This document shows, piece by piece, positions 41,675 to 51,169 of a DNA stretch of 64,000 bases (positions within the stretch are counted from its first letter, which is position 1; each line of letters opens with the position of its first letter). Source of the stretch: JBEKIK01 sp050013075 (lineage in GTDB: Bacteria > Planctomycetota > Planctomycetia > Pirellulales > Thermoguttaceae); contig JBEKFZ010000008.1 in NCBI GenBank assembly GCA_050013075.1, positions 21,724-85,723 on the forward strand. Direction: 5' to 3'. Under the pieces are notes generated by a model that ran no database searches, had not been told where the DNA came from, and worked only from the letters and a program-made list of their open reading frames with translations. Both the position numbers and the translations under genes were made by a program.

Positions 41675-42709
41675 ATGAACGCCCATCTGCGTGCAAACCT
41701 GTTGTTACTGGTTCTCACCGTGTTGGTTTGCTCGGTTGCATATCCGCTTGTGCTCTGGTGTATTGGACAAGTGGTGTTCCATGAAAAGGCCCAGGGAAGC
41801 CTGTTGACCGACGGCAGCGGCAAACCGATAGGTTCCCGGCTCATTGCCCAGCCCTTTACCTCGGATGAATACTTTCAGCCCCGGCCGTCCGCGGCGTCTT
41901 ATAACGGAGCCGCTTCCGGGGCATCGAACTGGAGCGCAAACAATTACCTGCTGCGAGATCGGGTGGCGCGGCAGCTTGGCCCCATCGTGAAATACCGCGG
42001 CGGGCTGAATAAGGGCCGGCTTGTCGGGCCGGACATCGAAGCCTGGTTTCGGAAAGACCGGTTCGATGGTAAACCGGGGATTGTCGCTCAATGGGCGTCG
42101 ATGCACTCCGGTTCCGGCATACCGCAAAATTGGGTCAAAGCAGACAAGATAAATACAGACTATGTGGCTCAGTGGCAAAAATCGCACCAGGAGGACGTGG
42201 CCCAGTGGATTAAAATCCATCCAAACATCCCGGAACCAAAACCAGAGGATTTGGCCGTGCCTTTTTTCATAAGCTACTCCAAATCGCACCCGGGCACATT
42301 TCCCGGCGCGGTCGAACACAAGACGGCCGACGGACGTACGGAAAAAGTCATTGAACCGGTTAAGGAAGGACCGGATATCCAGGCGACGTTCTTTGACATG
42401 TGGCTCAAAACCCATCCGGACGCGGATTTGGAGCAAGTGCCGGCCGACGCGGTCATGGCCTCCGGTTCCGGGCTGGATCCGGACATCACGCTCGTGAACG
42501 CACTGTGGCAGTTGGATCGCGTTGCCGCCGCTTGGGCGAAAAAAACGAACTCCGACGAAACCAATTTGCATGGGGAAATCGGGCAATTGCTCCACGAAAA
42601 AAGCCATGCGCCTTTAGGCTCTCTGGCCGGCGTGCCGCTGGTAAACGTGTTGGAAATCAACCTTGCCCTGCGGGATCGTTTTGGGAAAACGACAAAATAT
42701 GGCCAATAG
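41675..42709 (+). CDS. kdpC: Potassium-transporting ATPase subunit KdpC, enlarged form
   Basis: 344 residues against about 190 in E. coli. The N-terminal membrane helix (LLLLVLTVLVCSVAYPLVLW) and the motifs QPFTSDEYFQPRPSAASYNG and, at the end, VMASGSGLDPDITL and GVPLVNVLEINLALRD are typical. Between them is an extra block of roughly 150 residues (about 125-265) rich in WxKxHP-type phrases (DVAQWIKIHPN, FFISYSKSHPGTF, FFDMWLKTHPDAD), apparently a degenerate internal repeat exposed outside the membrane. KdpC may act as a catalytic chaperone in the pump; the insert's role is unknown. Confidence 0.93.
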   Translation: MNAHLRANLLLLVLTVLVCSVAYPLVLWCIGQVVFHEKAQGSLLTDGSGKPIGSRLIAQPFTSDEYFQPRPSAASYNGAASGASNWSANNYLLRDRVARQLGPIVKYRGGLNKGRLVGPDIEAWFRKDRFDGKPGIVAQWASMHSGSGIPQNWVKADKINTDYVAQWQKSHQEDVAQWIKIHPNIPEPKPEDLAVPFFISYSKSHPGTFPGAVEHKTADGRTEKVIEPVKEGPDIQATFFDMWLKTHPDADLEQVPADAVMASGSGLDPDITLVNALWQLDRVAAAWAKKTNSDETNLHGEIGQLLHEKSHAPLGSLAGVPLVNVLEINLALRDRFGKTTKYGQ

Positions 42710-43339
42710 AACCGTATATTATTAACAGGAATATCTGGCAATAATAAGCCGCGAACAAGAGAAATGCCGGAGAATTGGACCGCCACATGAGGATATTGAC
42801 AACATCACAGGCTAATATATAAATTAGCGAACATACGCATCCTGGATCGGGTCCACGCTCGCATTTATTCGGATATGTTCGTCCTTTTGATATGGACGGC
42901 ATTGTGGATGTAGTACAAGTGGTAAAAACGATGATCGTCTTCAATCCGCTGAAACGGTTATGAGTGTCTCCGGCCTACCCGGGCGTGTCGCACCGGGGAA
43001 AAAGTCCTTCATGGCTATCGATTGCCAGATCGACCGGCTCCCGCTCACGGAGCGTTTCGGTCGCGGGCTGAGACTCTATACAGTCCTTCTTTGCGGAATT
43101 CTCTTTGCCTTCAAGCCTTTGAACGATTTGCATCTGAGTATTCTTTCCCGGGGATGCGCGGACGCAATCATTCATTGTCTCGATAATGACCGTTCGATGG
43201 TGCGAACGGCCGGTTTCTTTTTTCCAGCGGGGCAAACTCAAACCGATTCAGGAGGCAGCGTGTTGTGAGATTGCCAAGTTAGCTTTTTTGGAATTGTTTT
43301 TTTGGGGATCAAGTCACACCTTTTGTGAGGATCAACGCC
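42710..43339. other. 630-base gene-poor region
   Basis: Between kdpC and the PEP-CTERM gene. A frame at 42960-43268 exists but has no ribosome-binding site or recognisable content. No hairpin repeats of the kinds above. Probably carries the promoter of the downstream surface-protein gene; none is obvious. Confidence 0.5.
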
Positions 43340-45103
43340 ATGAACAAATTATGTCAAAAGGGTTTTGCGTTTTTGCTTGCGTGTTTGGCGGCCGCGATAC
43401 CGGCCCATGCCGTCGATTATACCTGGACCGGATTATCGACCACCGATTTCAATACGGCGGAAAATTGGGACCCCGAAGGCGTGCCGAATTCCAGTGACGA
43501 TGCCGCCGTGATCCAAGATGGGGTTTCGGACCTTGGAACATCGAACACGGTTTCCACTCTTACATTGGGCGGGGGCTCCACCTCGGGTACAATCAATCTG
43601 AACTCGGGCGGCAACCTTACCGCATCCCAAGTGATTCAGTCCGGCACGGGCACGGGAACGGTCAACTTCAACGGGGGCACGATAACGGCATCCGCCGCAA
43701 GCACCGATTTTTTAAGCGGCACCGCCAATTATATTTATTATGGCGGGGCCACAGTCGATACGCAAAACTATAACGTCACGATTTCCACTGCCCTGGCCAA
43801 TTCCACGGGATCAACCGGCGGATCGGTCAATCCGGGCGGCGGACTGACCAAGCAGGGCGCAGGCAAATTGACTTTGACCGGGATGAACTCTTATGCCGGA
43901 GCGACCACCATTAGCGCGGGCGTACTCCAGGCCGACGACGGCGTGGGCTTGCCTGCTTCCAGCCTTCTTTGCCTCGACGGCGGCGTGCTGCAAAGCAACA
44001 GCTCTGTGTTTTCCTTCTCCCGAAACCTGGGCACTTCCGGCGGGGATTTTCAATGGACAACTAACGGCGGCGGATTCTCCAACGGCGGCACCGGAACATG
44101 GAACATCTCCGTAAATGGCGGCGGCACCCTCTATTGGGGCGACGGACAGGCCGATGTCGGGTCGAAGATCGTAGGGACGCTCAAATTGAGCTCCCCGTAT
44201 GCCACAGGCGCAGTGACCATCAAGAACAACATCGATCTGGGCGACTCGGACCGAACTATTGAAGTCAATAACACCGACACGGGCGGCACTCACTGTGGAA
44301 CCCTCACGGGCACGATCACTGGCACGGGGGGCATCATAAAAAATGGCCCCGGAAGACTTATGATGAATGGGAACAACTGCCTGTACACCGGTACGACCAC
44401 GCTCAATGAAGGCTTCTTTGCTAATTACGCCAGCCACCAACCCACCGGAAATTACGTGGTCAATGGAGGCACAATGTGTTTCTGCGGCAATTCGCCGGAT
44501 AGCATCGCGGGACTTAAAGTAACCGGCGGTGAGGTGGAAGGCCTTGGCGGCAGCATCTTGCGTAGCAAAACTGACTATGATATTCAGGGCGGTGAACTAT
44601 ATGGCATCACCCTCACCAACTATGATTCCATTGTGGTGGGGCTGACGAAAACCGGCGATACCGTCGCTACCTTGGAATGCACCTGTACTTACACCGGCCC
44701 AACCACCATTAGCGAAGGCACGCTGGTCCTAAGTACAACTACAGATGATAAATATACCGGTCAAATCAGCACATCATCCCTGATTGAAAATAATGCAACA
44801 TTCTTGATCGACGACACAAAAACCCATATAGTTGGAACTATTTCGGGAACTGGCACTACCCAGTTGATCGACGGGGCCCAACTGACCGCCACGAGCATAA
44901 CGCAAGACACGCTCTCGATCGGGGCCGTGACCAAGCTGACCATTGCCACAATGGTGGGCGGCTCGACTTCGGCCACGGATTCGTTGTCGCCCGTGCCCGA
45001 GCCGGGCACTTTGGTTTTGCTGGCAACGGCCGGACTGGCCGTACTCCTGACGATAGGGTGTGGAAAAATGCCAACTAGTTCGGTTTTTCCCCGGCGAGGA
45101 TAA
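43340..45103 (+). CDS. PEP-CTERM protein with autotransporter-type beta-strand repeats
   Basis: 587 residues from ATG 43340 (GAGG nine bases upstream). Signal peptide NKLCQKGFAFLLACLAAAIPAHA. The body has Thr/Gly/Ser-rich beta-helix repeats of the autotransporter-associated strand type (GGGLTKQGAGKLTLTGMNSY, TTISAGVLQADDGVG, LVLSTTTDD). C-terminus VPEPGTLVLLATAGLAVLL plus a basic end is the PEP-CTERM sorting signal, implying processing by an exosortase and export or attachment to the surface or exopolysaccharide. No exosortase gene is in the window. Confidence 0.9.
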   Translation: MNKLCQKGFAFLLACLAAAIPAHAVDYTWTGLSTTDFNTAENWDPEGVPNSSDDAAVIQDGVSDLGTSNTVSTLTLGGGSTSGTINLNSGGNLTASQVIQSGTGTGTVNFNGGTITASAASTDFLSGTANYIYYGGATVDTQNYNVTISTALANSTGSTGGSVNPGGGLTKQGAGKLTLTGMNSYAGATTISAGVLQADDGVGLPASSLLCLDGGVLQSNSSVFSFSRNLGTSGGDFQWTTNGGGFSNGGTGTWNISVNGGGTLYWGDGQADVGSKIVGTLKLSSPYATGAVTIKNNIDLGDSDRTIEVNNTDTGGTHCGTLTGTITGTGGIIKNGPGRLMMNGNNCLYTGTTTLNEGFFANYASHQPTGNYVVNGGTMCFCGNSPDSIAGLKVTGGEVEGLGGSILRSKTDYDIQGGELYGITLTNYDSIVVGLTKTGDTVATLECTCTYTGPTTISEGTLVLSTTTDDKYTGQISTSSLIENNATFLIDDTKTHIVGTISGTGTTQLIDGAQLTATSITQDTLSIGAVTKLTIATMVGGSTSATDSLSPVPEPGTLVLLATAGLAVLLTIGCGKMPTSSVFPRRG

Positions 45104-45225
45104 CCCCCACAATAGATGGGTTGTGGAAATGAAGTGAACCTAATCTAATAAGACGATATTGGATGATATAGAATATAATGGTCATGTTGGTATTTCAGAT
45201 TCCACTACGCAGACAGGAAAAAAAT

Positions 45226-46287
45226 ATGAAGAATCTTCCGCGACAGGGATTCACTTTGGTGGAATTGCTGGTGGTTATCGCCATTATCGGGATTTTGGTT
45301 TCGCTATTGCTGCCTGCGGTCCAGGCCTCGCGGGAGTCGGCGCGGCGCATAGAGTGCGGCAACCACGTCAAGCAGCTTGCCACGGCGATGCACTTATATT
45401 TGGATACCCAGAAACACTTCCCTTCAGGCGGATATGGTTATCCGTATTCGCCGCATCCGGACCGGGGCCTGGACGTGAGTCAGCCGGGAGGTTTTTTCTA
45501 CGTCCTGCTTCCTTTCATGGAGAACAAGCAGTTGTTCGATCTGGGGAAGGGGGTCGGGGCGACGAACGACACCAGCTCGGTTCTCTTCAATGCGAATAAA
45601 CTGCGCAACTCCACGCCATACGCATTGTTTTATTGTCCCTCGCGCAGAGCCGCCTTGAATTATCCCGTGGTCCGAACGCCTTTGCTTTGTTCGGCAATGG
45701 AGGAGGGATGCCGAACCGACTATGCGGCCAATGCGGGCGAGGTCTACGTCCCAATGGACCCGGTGTCCACGTGAGGCGGCGTCGTGGGATGCCAGGGTGT
45801 CGCCTGGCCCGACCCTTACCTGCGGGATCCCGCCACCGGTAAGTTATATGTCACGGGAATTGTTTGGCTTCATAGTAGTTTCATGGTGAAAGACGTGAAG
45901 GACGGTCTTGCCCATACTTACATGCTCGGCGAGAAGTACCTCGATCGCGACCTGATGAATAACGGGACGTCGTGGGGCGATGACGCCGGGCCTTGTGTCA
46001 GCAGCGATCGCAACATACTGCGTTGGGGGTCGTATCCGCAGGACGCAACTAGTACTTATTATCTCGCCCCACGGCATGACGGACGCGGCAGTCCCACAGA
46101 TCCCGGCGACACCGCCTATGGGCTGACCGGATTGGGCACCTTTAATTTCGGCAGCGCCCACTCAACCGGTTTTAACATGTCGATGTGCGACGGCTCGGTA
46201 AGGCTTATAAACTACGAGATATCCGAACAGGTCCACCGCAATCTGTGCAATCGCACTGACGGAGGGGCGATTGAATTCCCCGAATAA
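45226..46287 (+). pseudogene. DUF1559 pseudopilin-like protein, interrupted by one in-frame TGA
   Basis: A single reading frame of about 353 codons from ATG 45226 with one stop, TGA at 45772-45774. The first half (182 residues) has the prepilin N-terminus RQGFTLVELLVVIAIIGILV and DUF1559 features (NHVKQLATAMHLYLDTQKHF, FYCPSRR). The second half continues in the same frame (VWLHSSFMVKDVKDGLAHTY) and ends with the H-X9-DG region (HSTGFNMSMCDGSVRLINYE). Either a recent nonsense mutation, read-through, or a sequencing error. Other genes here use TGA as a normal stop, so the code is not reassigned. A GTG at 45784 could restart the second half. Confidence 0.85.
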
Positions 46288-46297
46288 ATGTGAAGCC

Positions 46298-46996
46298 ATG
46301 CACACACGCAACGCAACTCTTTACGGACTGCCGGCGGCAATTATTGTCTTGTTTTTCTTCGGGGGATGCTCGAAGGGACCCAAATCGTATGCCCCCCAGA
46401 TCGATCCTGTCGCGGCCGGCTATGCCGCCCTGGGACAGTACGATGCCAACGATGACGGCAAAATCTCCGGACCGGAGTTGGACAAGGCCGCCTCGCTGAA
46501 ATCCAACCTCGCCAACATAGACCTGGATAACGACCACGCAGTGACGGCCGATGAGATTGCGGATCGCATCCGACAATGGCAAAAGACAAAAATACTTCAG
46601 ACTCGGACGCCGATTCATTGCACGGTATATCACAACAAACAATTTCTGGCCGACGCCGAAGTCAAGCTAGTGCCGGAAAAATTCCTGGGCAACAAGCTGA
46701 AAATCGCCAAAGGTAAAACCAATGCCAACGGCATGGCTATTTTAGTTATGGAGGATGCCAAGCCGGACGATTCCCCCGGCGTCGGTCCCGGGTTCTATCG
46801 GGTGGAAATCACAAAGAAAGCCGATGAGATCACAGCCAAGCGCAACCGAGAGGCTGCGATTCGTAATCATCAAGATCCATCAAAGGCGGACGAGGAGATC
46901 CCGGCCAAGTACAACACCAACACGATCCTGGGCCTGGATACCACGATGGATAATCCCCTAATACGTAAGGGCATTCGCTTCGATCTGGATTATTAA
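46298..46996 (+). CDS. EF-hand lipoprotein
   Basis: 232 residues from ATG 46298, ten bases after the DUF1559 stop. Lipobox FFGGC at residue 24. Two EF-hand-like loops: YDANDDGKISGPELD and IDLDNDHAVTADEI. Then a domain with strands (IHCTVYHNKQFLADAEVKLV, NANGMAILVMEDA, PGFYRVEITKKAD) resembling the carboxypeptidase-regulatory-like beta sandwich. A planctomycete-style transthyretin/CNA-like lipoprotein; calcium binding is an inference. Confidence 0.8.
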   Translation: MHTRNATLYGLPAAIIVLFFFGGCSKGPKSYAPQIDPVAAGYAALGQYDANDDGKISGPELDKAASLKSNLANIDLDNDHAVTADEIADRIRQWQKTKILQTRTPIHCTVYHNKQFLADAEVKLVPEKFLGNKLKIAKGKTNANGMAILVMEDAKPDDSPGVGPGFYRVEITKKADEITAKRNREAAIRNHQDPSKADEEIPAKYNTNTILGLDTTMDNPLIRKGIRFDLDY

Positions 46997-47047
46997 AGCG
47001 TTTCTCCAACCTCTCCCCTCTACCTTTGGGAGAGGGAACATGTTTTC

Positions 47048-48349
47048 TCAACCGCGGATTGCCCAGCGAAACAGTTCCGACATCTTGGGCGTTTTCCCCT
47101 GCGCCAGGATGCCGATGCGGAAGATTCTGGCGGCGGCGAATATGCAAACCAGCGTGGCCGCCAGCATTACCACTATGCCCACCAACGGTTGCCACAACGG
47201 CACGGCGGCGGTGCTGCCCATGCGCAGCACCATCATCAGCGACGTGGCCGGCGGCACAAAGGAGATCCAAGTCGCGAAACTGCCCATCGGATCGCGGACC
47301 ACCTGGAACCAGACGAAGATGGGAAACATCATCAACAGCCAGATGGGCATCAGCATCGATTGGGCTTCTTTGAGCTGATTGACCGCCGCGCCCACGGCCA
47401 TGAAAATCGAGCCGAACAGCATCACGGCCAATATCTGAAAGACGATGAACCAAGGCACGATCCTGAGCGGCACCAGGCGGAAGGCGTCATAGTACCAGGC
47501 CAATGCGCAACCGCCGGCCGCGTAGGCGACAACCACGGTCAGCGACCCGCCCACCCCTCCGATCAGTTTGCCGATCATCAGTTGGAAGGAATTGGCGGAG
47601 CCCAGCAAGACCTCGGCGATCCGCTGGCTTTTTTCCTCCAGCACGCTTTCCAGCATGGGTTGGGCGGCCAGGAACACGACCATGAACATCAACATCATCA
47701 TGCCGAAGGGTAGAAAAATGGTTTCCTCGATCTTGCTTTCACGCGGTTTGCTGAACTGGCCGGCTTTCGAGCGATTGACCAGTCCCAACGGCTCCACGTT
47801 TATCCACGCGGTTGCCCGGGCGACCAAATCCGGATCGATCTTAGCTTCTTTCAATCGGCTTGCGTGCACAAAGTCATTGATCTTCCCTTGAAACCAATGC
47901 AACTCATCCGATACCACGGCATTCTCGGCATAAAATTTCACTTGGGGCTGTTTATTCCCGGAAGGCAACTTATCCACATCCACGGGTATTTCCACAAATG
48001 CGTCTATCAGACCCTTACGGACCTGTTCCGAGAGATCATAGCGCATTTCCTCGGTCACCGTTAGGGCCGGGCTGGTTGTGAGCACGTAGCGGGGCCCGAT
48101 TTGTTTGCCGTTATCAAGGATCTCGTTATCGCGTTTTTTCGCGGCTTGGGCCAATTTGTCGAACATCACGCCGGATGAGTCCAGAACCATGATTTTCCGT
48201 TCAGTGGGGCCAAGACGATTGTGGAGAAAGATTTGGACGGCAATTCCGCCACCCATCAAGATTGGCATCATTATAATGGCGATCAAAAATGCCTTGGTGC
48301 CCACGATGGCGCGATATTCACGAACGGCGATGACAAATACCTTACCCAT
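47048..48349 (-). CDS. ABC-2 type exporter permease (NatB-like)
   Basis: 433 residues from ATG 48349, overlapping the ATPase gene stop by 8 bases, so translation is coupled; an upstream start at 48520 would lie inside the ATPase gene. Membrane helix 1 (KAFLIAIIMMPILMGGGIAV), a large extracytoplasmic loop of about 150 residues, then at least five helices from about 215 on (FGMMMLMFMVVFLAAQPML, LTVVVAYAAGGCALAWYY, FIVFQILAVMLFGSIFMAVG). This is the NatB/ABC-2 layout of sodium, drug or lipid exporters. Substrate unknown. Confidence 0.88.
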   Translation of the reverse strand: MGKVFVIAVREYRAIVGTKAFLIAIIMMPILMGGGIAVQIFLHNRLGPTERKIMVLDSSGVMFDKLAQAAKKRDNEILDNGKQIGPRYVLTTSPALTVTEEMRYDLSEQVRKGLIDAFVEIPVDVDKLPSGNKQPQVKFYAENAVVSDELHWFQGKINDFVHASRLKEAKIDPDLVARATAWINVEPLGLVNRSKAGQFSKPRESKIEETIFLPFGMMMLMFMVVFLAAQPMLESVLEEKSQRIAEVLLGSANSFQLMIGKLIGGVGGSLTVVVAYAAGGCALAWYYDAFRLVPLRIVPWFIVFQILAVMLFGSIFMAVGAAVNQLKEAQSMLMPIWLLMMFPIFVWFQVVRDPMGSFATWISFVPPATSLMMVLRMGSTAAVPLWQPLVGIVVMLAATLVCIFAAARIFRIGILAQGKTPKMSELFRWAIRG

Positions 48350-49262
48350 GGCCGATAACCTCCGCCGGTTGTGCTTCCGCCCCGGCAATGCGCACGAAGA
48401 TGTCGTGCAGCGACGGTCGAGCCAGTTCGAAATGCTCGACACGCGCGCGGCGCAACAGTTCCTGGAGAATCGCCTGCGGATCGGCTTGGGGGTCCATTCG
48501 CAGTTCGGTGTAGCGTCCATAGTCGTTGACCCGGATCACGCCGGGCAGATTATCGAAGGCCCCGTCGCCGTTGCCGAGACGCACGCGGATCGTGTCCTGT
48601 CCATATTGGGCCTGGATCGATTCCAGCGTGCCGTCGAGCACCTTCCGGCCGCGGCAAATCATAAAGACCGTGTCGCACATCCGTTCGGCGATGTCCATGT
48701 CGTGCGTGGAGAAGATTACCGTGGTCCCGCCGCGATGCAGCGAAACGACCGCGTCCTTCAGCACTTCCATATTCAGCGGGTCCAGCCCGGTAAACGGCTC
48801 GTCGAGCACCAGCAGCTTTGGCCGGGCGACCACGGCCGAGATGAACTGCACTTTCTGGGCCATGCCTTTGGATAGCGTATCGATCCGCCGCGCGGCCCAG
48901 TCGGACAGGTCGAAACGCGCCAGCCAATCGTCGATTTCCCGGCGGCAGTTGCGAAAACCTTTCAGCCGGGCGTAATAGGTCAAAAGATCGCGGACCCGCA
49001 TCCGCTTGTAAAGTCCGCGTTCCTCGGGCAGGTAGCCCACGCGGTCGTCGGCGACCCGGCTTCGATCGCATCCCAGCACGCTGATCCGGCCGCTTTCCGG
49101 ATAAAATATGCGCAAGATCATCCGCAGGGTGGTGGTTTTGCCCGACCCGTTGGGCCCGATGAAGCCGTAAATGGCCCCTTCGGGAACCGCAAGATCAAGA
49201 CGATCCACGGCCGTGTGATCGCCGAACCGCTTGGTAACTTCTTGTAACTCAACTGCATTCAT
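48342..49262 (-). CDS. ABC transporter ATP-binding protein (NatA-like)
   Basis: 306 residues. Walker A GPNGSGKTT, signature LSKGMAQKVQ (degenerate LSGGQ), Walker B LLVLDEP, then FTGLDPLN and H-loop FSTHDM. The C-terminal extension of about 80 residues (LRMDPQADPQAILQELLRRARVEH) is usual for ABC-2 ATPases. Forms an exporter with the overlapping permease gene. Confidence 0.92.
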   Translation of the reverse strand: MNAVELQEVTKRFGDHTAVDRLDLAVPEGAIYGFIGPNGSGKTTTLRMILRIFYPESGRISVLGCDRSRVADDRVGYLPEERGLYKRMRVRDLLTYYARLKGFRNCRREIDDWLARFDLSDWAARRIDTLSKGMAQKVQFISAVVARPKLLVLDEPFTGLDPLNMEVLKDAVVSLHRGGTTVIFSTHDMDIAERMCDTVFMICRGRKVLDGTLESIQAQYGQDTIRVRLGNGDGAFDNLPGVIRVNDYGRYTELRMDPQADPQAILQELLRRARVEHFELARPSLHDIFVRIAGAEAQPAEVIGHG

Positions 49263-49349
49263 ACCAATAAGTTAACAATTTTCTGAATTAATAGCAACCC
49301 GGCACAATGCTTTGTAGTTATTCGCATGGGGGACAATTTTATTGGATGC

Positions 49350-49475
49350 TAATGAGTGATAGAAAAAGAATGTCGTATGAAAAGTCAGAGCCGGGGGCGT
49401 GTCGCCCCGGTAATTCCAGGCCGACACGGCCCGGCTCCGATGAAAAAAATATGACATTATTCATGCGAAACTTAA
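49350..49475. repeat. 126-bp palindromic element, copy E (degraded ends)
   Basis: Core as in copy A (GCCGGGGGCGTGTCGCCCCGG, with one extra G, and ACACGGCCCGGCTCCG), but the terminal inverted repeat has decayed (TAATGAGTGATAG; GCGAAACTTAAT). An older copy, between the ABC exporter and the methyltransferase. Confidence 0.75.
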
Positions 49476-49491
49476 TTTTCAAGTTTGACCC

Positions 49492-50217
49492 TTAAATCAT
49501 TCGCTCGCCGATAATTATAAACATCGGCAGATGGACCACTTTAGCCGATTCGGCCAAGGCGGCGTCGGCGGCTTTGATGCGCGTAAGCGTGGTTTTTTCT
49601 TCATCGGTTAATGGCAGTTCTTCGAGCAATGCAAAGCGCCTTGGCGATGGAGGCGTCAGGCGATTGAGCAAATCCACTTCAACTTTCCAGTCCGTTTGCC
49701 GCAATATACCGGGCAGTTTACGGCCGATACAAGGATCGGCCCCGGCGCGAGTCAGGGCGTTAAGCCAAAGCCCCCCGGCGGCAATTTCCTGGGGATATTC
49801 CATCATGCCGCCATAGTCCGGCTCGATGGCCACAAGCGCGCCGTTGGGCTGCAATACTCTGTGGATTTCCTTGACTGCGGAACAAGCGTTTATCCAAAGA
49901 AAAGTGAACTGGCAGAATACCAAATCGAAAGCGCAGTCGGCAAATGGCAGACTAAGCGCGTCGCCGCAAACTCGGCCGGCGCCGGCAAATGGTTTTGGAT
50001 CGACGGCCAAGACGTTTTGGCGGCAGTCCAGGGCTGCGACCTCTCCGCCCGATCGGCGGAGCAACTCCTCGGTTACCGCCCCTGAGCCGCAGGCCAGATC
50101 CAAAACCTTCCGCCGCCAACCGATGCCGACTTTCCGCAAAACCCTTGCCCTTGCCGGCGCGAGCCACTCGGCCTGTTGACGAAGGAGTTCGACGGAAGGG
50201 ATGTCGTACTGATTCAT
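49492..50217 (-). CDS. SAM-dependent methyltransferase
   Basis: 241 residues. Motif I VLDLACGSGAVTEELL, acidic motif II VAALDCRQNVLAV, and DALSLPFADCAFDLVFCQFTF as motifs III/IV of the UbiE/Methyltransf_11 type. A C-terminal helical section of about 70 residues may bind substrate. Substrate unknown; neighbours give no clue. Confidence 0.82.
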   Translation of the reverse strand: MNQYDIPSVELLRQQAEWLAPARARVLRKVGIGWRRKVLDLACGSGAVTEELLRRSGGEVAALDCRQNVLAVDPKPFAGAGRVCGDALSLPFADCAFDLVFCQFTFLWINACSAVKEIHRVLQPNGALVAIEPDYGGMMEYPQEIAAGGLWLNALTRAGADPCIGRKLPGILRQTDWKVEVDLLNRLTPPSPRRFALLEELPLTDEEKTTLTRIKAADAALAESAKVVHLPMFIIIGERMI

Positions 50218-50294
50218 TCATTTTCCGCCATTATCACATGCATGATTTGTGAAATGTAAAGCTGCGACCATTGGTCGCGCATGTGCAATTGGAT

Positions 50295-50345
50295 TTACCG
50301 CCCGCCGCCGGCGCAGGCGCATGCGCACCCGCCGCCGGAACCGCC
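50295..50345 (-). pseudogene. Remnant of a Cys/Ala/Gly tail
   Basis: Read on the minus strand the segment encodes SGGSGGGCACACAGGGR and a stop, nearly the same ending as the DUF2207-like protein at 51170-53143. Nothing upstream in this frame continues it; the VapC-like gene ends 8 bases before. A duplicated 3' fragment of the tail-encoding gene. Confidence 0.55.
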
Positions 50346-50352
50346 GCTATTA

Positions 50353-50754
50353 TCATCGCAGAAGAACCGTGAATCCAGCCTGCTCGAAGTGGTGGTCCGT
50401 GGTAAGTGCCTCCGTCAAGTCTTCCTCCTGCATAATTACGAACGATGTGCAGTCCGTCAGAGACCATTCCTTATCCTCACGACGCGAGAAAAGTCGCAAC
50501 CCTTTATCCAGCAAATCGCGCGAGGCGGCCACAATCCGAACGTTCGGATCCGAGCGAAGGCGGTCGGTTAGTTTTGAGAAAAGACCGCGCTGCCCCACGC
50601 TGGATAGCACATTGCCCAACTCCAGAAGAACGAAATCGGTCAATAAGACAGGGCGATGGAAATAATCTCCGACCTGCAATGCTTTTACGTGCATGAGGTC
50701 GCGGGAATTGAGTAAGGCCACATAGAATGACGTGTCGGCAAACAGCGGTTTCAT
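50353..50754 (-). CDS. PIN-domain ribonuclease toxin (VapC-like)
   Basis: 133 residues. Acidic residues of the PIN active site are in place: D7 (FADTSF), E45 (LLELGN), D101 (SLTDCTSF) and D120 (LTTDHHF). VapC toxins cleave tRNA or rRNA when freed from their antitoxin. The ATG overlaps the stop of the upstream small gene by 4 bases, the standard antitoxin-toxin arrangement. Confidence 0.85.
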   Translation of the reverse strand: MKPLFADTSFYVALLNSRDLMHVKALQVGDYFHRPVLLTDFVLLELGNVLSSVGQRGLFSKLTDRLRSDPNVRIVAASRDLLDKGLRLFSRREDKEWSLTDCTSFVIMQEEDLTEALTTDHHFEQAGFTVLLR

Positions 50755-50987
50755 GGCCGTTTAGGCACTCCATAAAGGTAGTGGTCGATGTTGATGGAAG
50801 CATCCGGCGGCAACCCTTCTGCCTTACCGATAAGATCTTTCAGCCCTTCATACAGAGTGGGTATTTTATCTTCATCCCCGGAAGTGCTTTCCGAGAGGAA
50901 CCGCACTTCGACCGCGGCCCCTTCAGGCAATATCTGCCTATCTTCAAGCCGAATCACACCGTTTTCAACGCGGCCTCGATAAACCAT
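50751..50987 (-). CDS. Antitoxin-like protein (AF2212/DUF104 type)
   Basis: 78 residues. The N-terminus VYRGRVENGVIRLEDRQILP then EGAAVEVRFL is the short beta-barrel of AF2212-like antitoxins; the C-terminal half is an acidic, flexible toxin-wrapping region. First gene of the pair with the PIN toxin, from which it would neutralise activity and repress the operon. Confidence 0.75.
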   Translation of the reverse strand: MVYRGRVENGVIRLEDRQILPEGAAVEVRFLSESTSGDEDKIPTLYEGLKDLIGKAEGLPPDASINIDHYLYGVPKRP

Positions 50988-51169
50988 GTTTTGACCTCAC
51001 TTACATTATACATCGCCGATACTAACAGGAAACTGAATTTTTACAATTTCTTGCCTTCGGGCGATTTGACGAAGAGTTTCGCTTCAGCCCATGCCTCTCC
51101 TGTAATTGTCGTGTAATTTTGGCGGTTGTCACCTTTTCTCCTTTTTACCGTTCATTCCCTTACTTTTTC

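Noticed and set aside
42960..43268. 102-residue plus-strand frame before the PEP-CTERM gene
   Set aside because: No ribosome-binding site, no recognisable domain, and unremarkable composition; left as part of a gene-poor region.
45226..46287. TGA read as a sense codon (alternative genetic code) in the DUF1559 gene
   Set aside because: Other intact genes in the window (for example fliM and the RHH regulator) end at TGA, so it is a normal stop here.
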